From positions 1 to 64,000 of the forward strand of contig NZ_VEAF01000002.1 in assembly GCF_007673775.1 (NCBI RefSeq): a DNA stretch of 64,000 nucleotides, in the 5' to 3' direction. The notes beneath the pieces are model-generated. The model had not been told where the DNA came from. It did no database searches and was given only the letters and a program-made list of their open reading frames with translations. The position numbers and the translations under genes were made by a program. Origin of the DNA: Curtobacterium sp. 9128. GTDB lineage: Bacteria > Actinomycetota > Actinomycetes > Actinomycetales > Microbacteriaceae. Positions 53,742 to 61,565 of this stretch are shown here, in pieces; positions within the stretch are counted from its first letter, which is position 1, and each line of letters starts with the position of its first letter.

Positions 53742-55420
53742 GACGGGTCCCCGAAACGGTGCGTCCGGACGTCCGGCTCGCGGTCCGGCAGCGCGGCCGC
53801 CGGGCGGACGGGAGGCTCGGCGCTCGTCCCGAAGGCCGCGAGCGCCGCACGGGCGGTCACCTCGTCCACCTCGGGGTCGATGGGCACGACGGCTCGCGGG
53901 AGTTCGTCTCCGTGCTCGAGCAGCATCCGCACGGCGCCGAGCTGCACGGCGAAGGACAGGTCCATGACCTCGACGGGGTTGCCCTCGGCAGCGGTGATGT
54001 TGACGCACCCGCCGTCGTCGAGCACCAGGACGCCGTGGCCGTCCGGGAAGGTGAACCGGTCGACCTTCCGACCGACGCCCGCGCGGACGGCCCCGGCGGC
54101 CACCGCGTCGTCGAGCGCGACCTCCTGGTCCACCCCGCCCGCGACCGCGACCACGGCGTCGGGAGCGCAGGCGCGGAGCACCGCGAGGCTGATCGTGTCG
54201 CGGACGCCGGTCGCACTCATCACGAGGTCGGCGTCACGGACGGCCTCGACGAGCGGCGCGACGGCGTGTCCGGCGAAGCGCGCCTGCAGGGCGCGGACGG
54301 GGTCGGTCTCCGCGACCGTGACGGCGAAGCCGAGTGCGCGGAGCACCAGCGCGACCCCCTCGCCGACGTGCCCGAACCCGGCGACGACCGCCGAGCCTCC
54401 CGGCCGCACCCGGTGCCCCGAGGCGGACGGGAGCCCGTCGACCAGGTCGAGTGCCGCGAACACCGTCGACTGCCCCGTGCCGTGCCGGTTGTCGAAGAGC
54501 GTCTTGGAGCGCGCGTCGTTCACGGCGACGACGGGGATGCCGAGCGCTCCCCTGGCGGCCATCACGCGCAGTGGGCGGAGGCCGCTCGTCGTCTCCTCGG
54601 CGGCGCCGAGCATCGTCGGGAGCAGGTCCGGGCGCTCCTGGTGCGCCAGGCGGACGAGGTGCGACCCGTCGTCGAGCAGGACGTGCGGCCGCGTGTCGAG
54701 CATCGCGAGGGCGAGCTCCCGCGCTCGGGCGAGCGTCGCGGTGGATTCGGCGTGCACCGTCAGCCCCGCACGCCGGAGGACGTCCGCGACGGCGTCGTCG
54801 GTCTCGTCGGCGTGCGCGTAGACGACCACCTCGGCACCGGCGTCCCGGAGCAGCAGGCTGAGCACGGCGGTCTTCGGTTCGAGGACCATCGCGACGCCGA
54901 TGCGCGTGCCCCGGAGGAGCCCGCTGTCCCGGAGCTCGGCGGCCACCGCCCGCGCGACGGGCATCCAGCGTCGCGCCCACCGCACCCGAGCCACGGCGGC
55001 GGGGTCGTCCTCGGGCTCGCGGCCGGTCGAGACGAGGAACAGGTCGTCGGAGGTCATCGGCACGCCGAGGACACCGGGGCGGACGGGTGCGACCGGGCCG
55101 AAGGCGTCCTCGTCGACCGCGGGCTGGTGCCGACCGGCGTCGACGACGACCATGGCGTGCCCGGGGACGAGTGCGTCCTCCACGGCCGCCGTGCTCGCCT
55201 CCGGGCTCCCGAGGCACCAGAGCTGGTCGACGGGCTCGGCCGCCGACGCCGGTCGTGCGCCGAGTCCTCCGAGCAGGGCGTCGAGGGCGTCCCGGTCGCG
55301 GGGGTCGCCGCCGACGATGCGGTGGCGACGACCGGCGACGAGGAGGTTCGTCGTGCGGGCGACGTGCCGGACTGCGGCGGAGGCCCAGGCGAGCGTCTCG
55401 AGGTCGGGGCGCGACGGCAT
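53738..55420 (-). CDS. adenosylhomocysteinase-like protein (divergent paralogue)
   Basis: 560 residues. The SAHH core is clear: EETTSGLRPLRVMAARG, VNDARSKTLFDNRHGTGQS (holds the conserved Lys and Asp), Rossmann loop VVAGFGHVGEGVA (~345-357), DLVMSATG and VEVMDLSFAVQLGAVRM. The N-terminal ~180 residues do not match standard SAHH, and the C-terminal Lys-Tyr motif that seals NAD in classical enzymes is not seen. So it may act on a related substrate such as S-inosylhomocysteine, which would fit the coupled deaminase. ATG 55420, with TACGCT 6 bases upstream. Confidence 0.85.
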   Translation of the reverse strand: MPSRPDLETLAWASAAVRHVARTTNLLVAGRRHRIVGGDPRDRDALDALLGGLGARPASAAEPVDQLWCLGSPEASTAAVEDALVPGHAMVVVDAGRHQPAVDEDAFGPVAPVRPGVLGVPMTSDDLFLVSTGREPEDDPAAVARVRWARRWMPVARAVAAELRDSGLLRGTRIGVAMVLEPKTAVLSLLLRDAGAEVVVYAHADETDDAVADVLRRAGLTVHAESTATLARARELALAMLDTRPHVLLDDGSHLVRLAHQERPDLLPTMLGAAEETTSGLRPLRVMAARGALGIPVVAVNDARSKTLFDNRHGTGQSTVFAALDLVDGLPSASGHRVRPGGSAVVAGFGHVGEGVALVLRALGFAVTVAETDPVRALQARFAGHAVAPLVEAVRDADLVMSATGVRDTISLAVLRACAPDAVVAVAGGVDQEVALDDAVAAGAVRAGVGRKVDRFTFPDGHGVLVLDDGGCVNITAAEGNPVEVMDLSFAVQLGAVRMLLEHGDELPRAVVPIDPEVDEVTARAALAAFGTSAEPPVRPAAALPDREPDVRTHRFGDPS

Positions 55421-55426
55421 GCTCCC

Positions 55427-55432
55427 AGCGTA
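55427..55432 (-). promoter_or_regulatory. adenosylhomocysteinase-like operon -10 box (leaderless)
   Basis: TACGCT on the minus strand, 6 bases before the ATG at 55420; GGGAG in the spacer could alternatively be a ribosome site. Confidence 0.4.
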
Positions 55433-55460
55433 GGGCTGTCGTCGGCCGCGCCGGAGCCGC

Positions 55461-56414
55461 TCAGCCGAGTGCGTGCGGCGGGGGTGCGTCGTGCCAGCCC
55501 GGCACGTGCGGCCGCGGTGCCGGGTCCTGCCGTCGGGCCCGACGCCGGTAGTGCACCTGCACGCCGATGAGCACCGCGACGCCGATGGCCGAGACGACCG
55601 CGAGCCCGACCAGGTAGAGCGTCGTGGCGATCCCGGCGATGGACGCCGGCACGGTGCCGTTCTGCGCGGCGGACAGCGGCGTCCCGGTGACGACGAACGC
55701 CAGGAGCGTCGAGATCGTGGAGTTCGAGTCGTACAGGCCGTGCAGCACCGACACCACCACGTAGGTGACCGGGATCGCCCAGCTCCAGCGGAACCGCGGC
55801 CGACCGTGTGCGACGCCGAAGAGCACCGCGCCGAGGATCGCCGTCCACAGCACGTGTCCGACGGGCGAGAGGATCGCGCGGATCACCTCGGTCTGGAGCA
55901 GCGACACGAGGTCGATGCCCCTGGTGGTGATCGCCGCGTTGAACGCGTACCCGGCCGACTCGAACGCGGCGAACCCGGCGCCGACGGTGGCCCCGAGGAG
56001 CGCCCCCTGCCGCGCGGTCTTCGGCCGGACGCGCCAGCCGACGACGAGGAGCAGGACGCCCTTGACGAACTCCTCCGCCAGGCCGACCCCGAGGTACACC
56101 AGCGCTCCCTGGCGCAGGTTCGACTCGAGGAGCGACGCCCCGAGGACGCCGAGGATCCCGCCGACGAAGAACGCCGTGACGAGCTGCATGGTGCTCACCG
56201 TGCCGGTGACCCGCTCGATGACGAACAGCACGACGGTGAAGGGGACCAGGAAGCTGCCGAGCAGGATGATCGTCGGCACGAGGTTGGTGTTGCTCGTGGC
56301 GACGGTCACGACGATCGTCACGGCCCACAGCACGAAGCCGACGAGCAGTGTCTTCCACCACCAGCCGTGTCGGTGGTGCGGGTGGTCCACGGGGAGGTCG
56401 GCGGTCGCGCTCAT
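55461..56414 (-). CDS. PrsW-family membrane protease
   Basis: 317 residues with about eight membrane helices. Conserved catalytic-type motifs of the PrsW/CPBP-like superfamily: LAEEFVKG (two Glu), FESAGYAFNAA (Glu) and PVGHVLWTAILG (His), with HGLYDS near the end. PrsW cleaves the anti-sigma factor RsiW in Bacillus; in actinobacteria targets are unknown. His-rich cytosolic N-terminus (DHPHHRHG) and a His/Pro C-terminal tail. Start ATG 56414. Confidence 0.85.
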   Translation of the reverse strand: MSATADLPVDHPHHRHGWWWKTLLVGFVLWAVTIVVTVATSNTNLVPTIILLGSFLVPFTVVLFVIERVTGTVSTMQLVTAFFVGGILGVLGASLLESNLRQGALVYLGVGLAEEFVKGVLLLVVGWRVRPKTARQGALLGATVGAGFAAFESAGYAFNAAITTRGIDLVSLLQTEVIRAILSPVGHVLWTAILGAVLFGVAHGRPRFRWSWAIPVTYVVVSVLHGLYDSNSTISTLLAFVVTGTPLSAAQNGTVPASIAGIATTLYLVGLAVVSAIGVAVLIGVQVHYRRRARRQDPAPRPHVPGWHDAPPPHALG

Positions 56415-56484
56415 GGACCCACAATGCCCGTCCGATGCGGCGCCGGACCGCGCCGATCGGGGAATGTCCTGACGCTTCCCGACG

Positions 56485-56490
56485 TACCCT
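56485..56490 (+). promoter_or_regulatory. mycoredoxin -10 box (leaderless)
   Basis: TACCCT, 6 bases before the ATG at 56497. Confidence 0.45.
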
Positions 56491-56496
56491 CTCAGC

Positions 56497-56760
56497 ATGA
56501 GCGATGCGACCCCTGACCAGGTGACGATGTTCGGCGCGGACTGGTGCCGCGACTGCCGGCGATCGAAGGCGCTGCTCGACGGCCTCGGACTCGACTACGT
56601 GTACGTCGACGTGGAGCAGGACCCCTCCGCCGCAGAGCGTGCCGAGGCGATCAGCGGACGCAAGAACATCCCGGTCGTGGTGCTGCCGAACGGCCGACAC
56701 TTCGTGGAGCCCTCTGATGCCGAACTGCGTGCCGAGCTGGAGGCGTCCGGCCTGGTCTGA
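56497..56760 (+). CDS. mycoredoxin/glutaredoxin-like protein
   Basis: 87-residue thioredoxin-fold redox protein. Active site WCRDCRR (Cys17, Cys20), cis-proline region KNIPVVVLPNG, and VEPSDAELRAEL. Actinobacterial mycoredoxins reduce mycothiol mixed disulfides; the active site differs from the CGYC/CPYC types and a thioredoxin-like role is also possible. Divergent from the PrsW gene. Confidence 0.87.
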   Translation: MSDATPDQVTMFGADWCRDCRRSKALLDGLGLDYVYVDVEQDPSAAERAEAISGRKNIPVVVLPNGRHFVEPSDAELRAELEASGLV

Positions 56761-56891
56761 TGACCGACCCTCGCCGTCGGGGTACAGATTGCGGGGTACA
56801 TGGTCAGCGATGACGGTGTTCACTCAGGGACTGAGCGCGGCACCGACGAACCCGTCGGCGCCGTACCACCCCGCAACACCAGGAGGACACC

Positions 56892-57170
56892 GTGCTCGGT
56901 CTCATCATCAGCTTGATCATCGTCGGACTGATCGCTGGCGCCCTCGCGCGCCTGATCATCCCCGGCAAGCAGCACATGTCGATCATCGCGACCATCGTGC
57001 TCGGCATCATCGGGTCGTTCGTCGGGGGCTTCCTCGGCTTCCTGATCTTCCAGCACGACCCGATGGACGGCTTCTTCCAGCCGGCCGGCATCATCGGGTC
57101 GATCATCGGCGCGATCATCGTGCTGTTCATCTACACGCGCTTCGCGGGCCGTCGCACCGCCCGCAACTGA
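56892..57170 (+). CDS. GlsB/YeaQ/YmgE-family membrane protein
   Basis: 92 residues, three hydrophobic helices with the glycine-rich family pattern: LIISLIIVGLIAGALARLI, IIATIVLGIIGSFVGGFLG and IIGSIIGAIIVLFIY. PGKQHM between the first two matches the transglycosylase-associated/stress protein family; no enzymatic role has been shown. GTG start with AGGAGG upstream. Ends with a strong hairpin. Confidence 0.92.
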   Translation: MLGLIISLIIVGLIAGALARLIIPGKQHMSIIATIVLGIIGSFVGGFLGFLIFQHDPMDGFFQPAGIIGSIIGAIIVLFIYTRFAGRRTARN

Positions 57171-57188
57171 CACCAGCGCACGACGCGC

Positions 57189-57228
57189 AAGCAGCCCGCA
57201 CCACGGATCCTCGTGGTGCGGGCTGCTT
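57189..57228 (+). terminator. terminator after GlsB-family gene
   Basis: AAGCAGCCCGCACCACG / CGTGGTGCGGGCTGCTT, perfect 17-bp stem, 6-base loop, ending in TT, 18 bases after the stop. Confidence 0.9.
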
Positions 57229-57290
57229 CGTGTCGCGCGCGGTCCGCGCCCACCCCCGCCCCGCCCCGTCGAGGCCCCCGTCGAGGCCCG

Positions 57291-57493
57291 CGTCGAGGTT
57301 CCGAAATTCTGGCACCGCACCGGTCTGATACGGCGAGTTGCGGAACCCCGCGGGACGCAGGCGGCGAGTCGTGGAACCTCGGGAGGCAGGCAGGCAGGCG
57401 GGCAGGCTCGGCAGGCTCGGCAGGCGGGCAGGCGGGCAGCCGGGCAGGCAGGCACCTGCAGACAGCGGCAGGCAAGCGAGCAGACGGGTGCCG
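57291..57493. repeat. composite intergenic element (locus 2)
   Basis: 57291-57316 repeats the palindrome arm of locus 1 (24 of 26 identical: CGTCGAGGTTCC then AATTCTGGCACC). Two GGAACC motifs follow (GCGAGTTGCGGAACCCCG at ~57333 and GCGAGTCGTGGAACCTCG at ~57364), then GGCAGGCA-type low-complexity repeats (57383-57475), in the same order as at 45004-45154. No gene is seen in 57171-57531. Confidence 0.85.
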
Positions 57494-57533
57494 GACGGGA
57501 GGCTCGTGGCAGGGCCGCCACGAGCCTCCCGTC
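57494..57533 (-). terminator. tetR terminator (GGGAGGCTCG type, locus 2)
   Basis: GACGGGAGGCTCGTGGC (57494-57510) and its exact reverse complement (57517-57533), 6-base loop. The stem overlaps the last two bases of the tetR stop codon. Confidence 0.85.
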
Positions 57534-58161
57534 ATGCGGTGGCGAGCCGACCCATCTCGGTCACCACGGCGCGGACCCGCTCGGCGAGCTCCTCGTGCGA
57601 GCCGACCGTGTACCGGTGCGCGGTCTCCATCACCGCGGCCATCACGAGCGTCGTTGCGGTGCGCGCGGTGTCGGCATCGGTGCGGTCGCAGGCGATCGCG
57701 TGGACCGCGAGCCGGGCGTCGGCCATCCACTGCAGCATCGTCGGGACCATCTCGGGACGGGCCTGCACGAGCGCCTTCACCCGCGCACGGTCGCCCGGCA
57801 GGTCGACGGTGTGCGCGACGAGGTCGCAGAGGTCGTCGACGAGGCGTCCCTCGGATGCCAGGAACCGATCGCGAGCCCGGTCCGGGATCGCGGTCTCCGG
57901 CAACCCGAGCGCGGCGTGCCCCTTCGACGGGAAGTAGTTGAAGAACGTCCGGGTGGAGACGCCGGCGTCGGCGCAGATCTCCTCGACCGTGACGCCGGCG
58001 AGTCCGCGGTCGCCGACGAGCGCGAGGGCCGACTCGTGCATCGCCTGTCGGGTGCGCTGCTTCTTGCGTTCCCGGAGACCGCAGGACTCGGGGTCGATGC
58101 CGCCGACCGCGATGCCGCCGGTCTCCGCGCCGCGGGCGTCGGGCGCTTGGATGGTGCTCAC
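57532..58161 (-). CDS. TetR-family transcriptional regulator
   Basis: 209 residues. N-terminal ~30 residues are a flexible extension; the DNA-binding domain is KKQRTRQAMHESALALVGDRG then GVTVEEICADAGVSTRTFFNYFPSKGHA (helix-turn-helix, ~58-80). The C-terminal effector domain is unassigned. Lies downstream of the MFS exporter on the same strand, so it probably represses the exporter and itself; the dyads at 60456-60523 are candidate sites. GTG start with AGGAGC upstream. Confidence 0.93.
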   Translation of the reverse strand: MSTIQAPDARGAETGGIAVGGIDPESCGLRERKKQRTRQAMHESALALVGDRGLAGVTVEEICADAGVSTRTFFNYFPSKGHAALGLPETAIPDRARDRFLASEGRLVDDLCDLVAHTVDLPGDRARVKALVQARPEMVPTMLQWMADARLAVHAIACDRTDADTARTATTLVMAAVMETAHRYTVGSHEELAERVRAVVTEMGRLATA

Positions 58162-58179
58162 GTGGTGCTCCTGATGCGG

Positions 58180-58214
58180 CTCGGGGCCTCCCGCGGTGTG
58201 CGGGAGGCCCCGAG
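58180..58214 (-). terminator. hairpin between MFS and tetR genes
   Basis: CTCGGGGCCTCCCGC / GCGGGAGGCCCCGAG, perfect 15-bp stem with a 5-base loop, 5 bases after the MFS stop. It may terminate most MFS transcripts before tetR. Confidence 0.8.
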
Positions 58215-58219
58215 GTGAC

Positions 58220-60382
58220 CTAGTCGTCCGAACGGGGACGCTGGACGGGGACCGAACCGGTGGCGGGCGCCGTGGGCGACCCCACCGTGTTCGCTGCCTC
58301 GACGGCCTGGGCCTCGAGGTCGTCGGCGGTGCCGTCCGCGTCGGCCTGCTCCTGCAGGGCCGAGCTCTTGCGGAGCGGCGGCGCCTTGAAGAACCAGCTC
58401 AGGACGAACGCGAGCAGGATCACGCCGAGGCCGACCCAGTAGACGGTCACGGCCGAGGAGTTGAACCCGGTCATGAACGGCCGCGTGAGCGCCGGTGCCG
58501 CACCGTTGAGGTACGACGTGTCACTCGTCTCCGAGCTGGAGCTGCCGGACGAACCGGTGCCCTTGTCGATCTGCTGCACGAGGTCGGGCACGACCCGGTC
58601 GACCCAGTAGGTGCGCTCGTCCCGGTTCGACCAGTCGACCACGAGGGCGCCGTCCTGGACCGAGGCGTGGGCCTTGTCCGCTGCTGCGGCGAGCGCCTGC
58701 GACTCCGCCTGGGGCAGTGCCGCGGCGACCTGCTGGTCGATGACGCCCTGCGCGGCGGCGGCCGGGACGGTGCCGGCGGCGACCTGCTGCTGGACCGCCG
58801 CGGTGACCTGCTGCGTGACGGCCTGGTCGGCTGCCTGCTTCGCGGCGCCGGTCGCGTCGGTCAGCCCGGAGGACACCTGCTGCTTGAGCGGGGTGACGAT
58901 CGGGTTCCAGATCTGCTCCATGACGCCCTGGTTGGCCTTCGCCGAGGCGACGGTCGGGTTGAGCGCGGCGTCGAGCGCACCGGTCAGGTTCGCCTTGTCC
59001 GCCGTGGCGTGCACGATGTTCGTCGGCATGATCGAGAAGAGCACGCTGAGCAGCACCGCGGTGCCGAGCGTTCCACCGATCTGCCGGAAGAACGTCGCCG
59101 AGCTGGTGGCCACGCCCATGTCGCGCGGCTGGACCGAGTTCTGCGAGGCGAGGGTGATGCTCTGCATGAGCTGTCCGAGGCCGAGCCCGATGAGGAACAT
59201 GCCGATCATCAGGAACCAGAGCGGCTTGTCGATCGTCATGAACGTCAGCACGACGTAGCCGACCGAGACCAGCGCGGTGCCGATGATCGGGAACTGGCGG
59301 TACCGGCCCGTCCGGGCGACGATCTGCCCGGAGGCGATCGACGCGATCATGAGGCCACCGATCATCGGCAGCGTGGCGAAGCCCGACTCGGTCGGGGTCA
59401 GCCCCGTGACGATCTGCAGGTACAGCGGGATGGTCAGCATGGCGCCGAACATCGCGAAGCCCACGAGGAAGCCGAGGATGGTCGCCATCGAGAACACCCC
59501 GGAGCGGAAGAGCTTCAGCGGGATGATGGCGTCGTCCTTCATGAGCGTCTCGATCACCAGGAAGGCGACGAGGCCGAGCGCGCCGATCACGTAGCAGGTG
59601 ATCGCGGCTGCGGAGCCCCAGCCCCAGGTGCGGCCCTGTTCGGCCACGAGGAGCAGCGGGACGAGCGTCGCGATGACCGAGGTCGCACCCCACCAGTCGA
59701 TGCGCGGCTTCGCCTTGGCGTCGCCGAACTTCGGCAGGTGCAGGAACGCGATGACCATGAGGAGCGCGCCGACGCCGATCGGCACGTTGATCAGGAAGAC
59801 CCAGCGCCAGCCGGTCACGAAGAGGATCTGGTCGGCGCCGGCGAACAGGCCGCCGATGAGCGGGCCGATGACGCTCGAGATGCCGAAGACGGCGAGGAAG
59901 TACCCCTGGTACTTCGCACGCTCACGCGGGGCGAGGATGTCGCCCATGATCGCCAGCGGCAGCGACATCAGCGCACCCGCGCCGATGCCCTGGAACGCAC
60001 GGAACGCGGCGAGCATGATCATCGACGTCGACATGGTCGACAGCAGCGAGCCGATGATGAAGACCGCGATGCCGAAGATGTAGAGCGGACGACGGCCGAA
60101 GACGTCCGAGAGCTTGCCGTAGATCGGCGTGGTGATCGTGCTCGCGATGAGGTAGGCGGTGGTCACCCAGGCCTGCTGGTCGAGCCCGTGCAGGTCGTCA
60201 CCGATGGTGCGGATCGCCGTCCCGACGATCGTCTGGTCGAGCGACGACAGGAACATCCCGGCCATCAGGCCGTAGATGACGAGGAGGATCTGGCGGTGCG
60301 ACATGACCGGCTTGCCCGGCGTGGTCGCCGGTGCCGATGATCGCCCGCGCTGCACCTCGACGGGTGCGGTGGCAGTTGACAT
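58220..60382 (-). CDS. MFS multidrug exporter, DHA2 (EmrB/QacA) type
   Basis: 720 residues, proton-driven drug efflux with 14 membrane helices. Motifs: LDQTIVGTAIRTIGDDL (family motif D1), GKLSDVFGRRPLYI (motif A), FRAFQGIGAGALMSLPLA (motif B), GPLIGGLFAG (motif C). Between helix 13 (~445) and helix 14 (~640) lies a large extracytoplasmic insert of ~190 residues, Ala/Gln-rich and helical, unusual for QacA-type pumps. A low-complexity GSSGSSSSETSDTS stretch precedes the last helix. AGAAGGA ribosome site. In operon with tetR. Confidence 0.93.
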   Translation of the reverse strand: MSTATAPVEVQRGRSSAPATTPGKPVMSHRQILLVIYGLMAGMFLSSLDQTIVGTAIRTIGDDLHGLDQQAWVTTAYLIASTITTPIYGKLSDVFGRRPLYIFGIAVFIIGSLLSTMSTSMIMLAAFRAFQGIGAGALMSLPLAIMGDILAPRERAKYQGYFLAVFGISSVIGPLIGGLFAGADQILFVTGWRWVFLINVPIGVGALLMVIAFLHLPKFGDAKAKPRIDWWGATSVIATLVPLLLVAEQGRTWGWGSAAAITCYVIGALGLVAFLVIETLMKDDAIIPLKLFRSGVFSMATILGFLVGFAMFGAMLTIPLYLQIVTGLTPTESGFATLPMIGGLMIASIASGQIVARTGRYRQFPIIGTALVSVGYVVLTFMTIDKPLWFLMIGMFLIGLGLGQLMQSITLASQNSVQPRDMGVATSSATFFRQIGGTLGTAVLLSVLFSIMPTNIVHATADKANLTGALDAALNPTVASAKANQGVMEQIWNPIVTPLKQQVSSGLTDATGAAKQAADQAVTQQVTAAVQQQVAAGTVPAAAAQGVIDQQVAAALPQAESQALAAAADKAHASVQDGALVVDWSNRDERTYWVDRVVPDLVQQIDKGTGSSGSSSSETSDTSYLNGAAPALTRPFMTGFNSSAVTVYWVGLGVILLAFVLSWFFKAPPLRKSSALQEQADADGTADDLEAQAVEAANTVGSPTAPATGSVPVQRPRSDD

Positions 60383-60455
60383 GGGGGTCCTTCTGAGTGC
60401 GTGTGGTGGTCGATGCGGCCTGGAGGGACGCCGGGGCTCGCGCGGCGGGTCAACC

Positions 60456-60470
60456 TTGCAGACGCTGCAA
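60456..60470. promoter_or_regulatory. candidate TetR operator
   Basis: TTGCAGACGCTGCAA, perfect 6+6 dyad with a 3-base centre, in the divergent MFS/kinase promoter region. TGTAAAGT on the minus strand just upstream may be the MFS -10 region, which the site would block. Confidence 0.5.
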
Positions 60471-60481
60471 CTTTACACCAT

Positions 60482-60523
60482 CGGCAGAATTGCCGCCACG
60501 CAATCTTGCCCGGAGCGCAAGTC
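60482..60523. promoter_or_regulatory. two further dyads in the divergent region
   Basis: CGGCAGAATTGCCG (60482-60495; 5+5 arms) and CTTGCCCGGAGCGCAAG (~60506-60522; 5+5 arms around 7 bases). Possible extra regulator sites. Confidence 0.35.
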
Positions 60524-60542
60524 CGTGCTCGACGCGGTCGGT

Positions 60543-60548
60543 TACGGT
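60543..60548 (+). promoter_or_regulatory. kinase gene -10 box (leaderless)
   Basis: TACGGT, 6 bases before the ATG at 60555. Confidence 0.45.
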
Positions 60549-60554
60549 CGGACG

Positions 60555-61475
60555 ATGGGGCGGACAGCATGGGACGACGTACCGGCGGCACTGCGGGCGG
60601 GGGTGGAGGACCTGCTGGGGTCCCCGGTCACGACGGCGGTCTCGCAGGCCGGCGGGTGGTCGCCCGGAGGCGCTGACCGCGTCCGGACCGAAGCGGGTCG
60701 GCGCGCCTTCGTGAAGACCCTCTCCCGTGCCACGAACCCCGACGGGTACGGCTTCCACGAGCAGGAGGCCCGGGTCATGGCGCACATCCCCGCGTCCGTG
60801 CAGGCTCCCGCACTCCTCGGCACGCTGCGCCGGACCGTCGACGGCGACGACTGGATCGCGCTGGTGCTCGAGGACGTCGACGGAGGGCACCCCGGCGGCG
60901 CGGACGTCGGCGCGGTGCTCGACGCGCTGGACACGCTGCCCGTGGCGACCGGCCCCCTCGCCGAGCTCCCGCGGGCCGCACCCGACCTGGCCGAGGAGTT
61001 CGGGGCGTGGGACCGGATGCTGCCGTCGGACACAGCAGCACTCCCGCCGGACGTCGCCGCCGCCGCGGACCGCTTCGCCGCGGCGGCACGCGGCGGCGCG
61101 ACCGCGGCGGACGGTGGACACCTCGTGCACCTGGACTGCCGCGCCGACAACCTGCTCGTCGACCGCGACGGCGTCGTGTGGGTCGTCGACTGGCCCTGGG
61201 CGGGTGTCGGCGCCCACTGGCTCGACCCGCTCACCTACCTGCTCGACACCGTCGTGCGCGGCGAGGACGTCGACGTCGAGCACCACGTCGCGACCCACCC
61301 GGTCTTCGACGGCGTCCCGTCCGAGTCCGTCGACGCGGTGCTCGCGGGCCTCGCGGGCATGTTCCTCGAGAAGGCGAGCCGACCGGCGCCACCGGGCATG
61401 CCGACGATCCGCGCGTTCCAGCGGACCGAGGGTGAGGCCGCTGCGCGGTGGTTCCTCCGGCGGCAGGCCGCCTGA
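60555..61475 (+). CDS. aminoglycoside-phosphotransferase-like kinase
   Basis: 306 residues, APH/choline-kinase fold. Catalytic loop HLVHLDCRADNLLVD (Brenner-type HxDxxxxN, with Cys-Arg in place of Gly-Asp/Leu) and metal site VVWVVDWPWAG (Asp). N-terminal lobe has RRAFVKTLSR (ATP lysine) and FHEQEARVMAHI. Substrate unknown; such proteins phosphorylate small molecules and rarely confer drug resistance. Divergent from the MFS exporter and may share its regulation. ATG 60555 chosen because the longer frame runs through the MFS promoter. Confidence 0.87.
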   Translation: MGRTAWDDVPAALRAGVEDLLGSPVTTAVSQAGGWSPGGADRVRTEAGRRAFVKTLSRATNPDGYGFHEQEARVMAHIPASVQAPALLGTLRRTVDGDDWIALVLEDVDGGHPGGADVGAVLDALDTLPVATGPLAELPRAAPDLAEEFGAWDRMLPSDTAALPPDVAAAADRFAAAARGGATAADGGHLVHLDCRADNLLVDRDGVVWVVDWPWAGVGAHWLDPLTYLLDTVVRGEDVDVEHHVATHPVFDGVPSESVDAVLAGLAGMFLEKASRPAPPGMPTIRAFQRTEGEAAARWFLRRQAA

Positions 61476-61565
61476 CGCACCCGGGATGCGCCAGCGGGAT
61501 GCCGGAGTCCGCCGTGTGCCACAATGCCGACGCCGGTGACGACGCCGGCGCCACGAGGGGGTCCG

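Noticed and set aside
57241..57480. Small ORFs in the repeat-rich region before tetR
   Set aside because: Made of simple GGCA repeats and hairpin arms, no ribosome site, no codon-like pattern.
60555..61475. Aminoglycoside resistance gene
   Set aside because: Only the general APH fold is visible; the catalytic loop (LDCRADN) departs from resistance enzymes, so no resistance claim is made.
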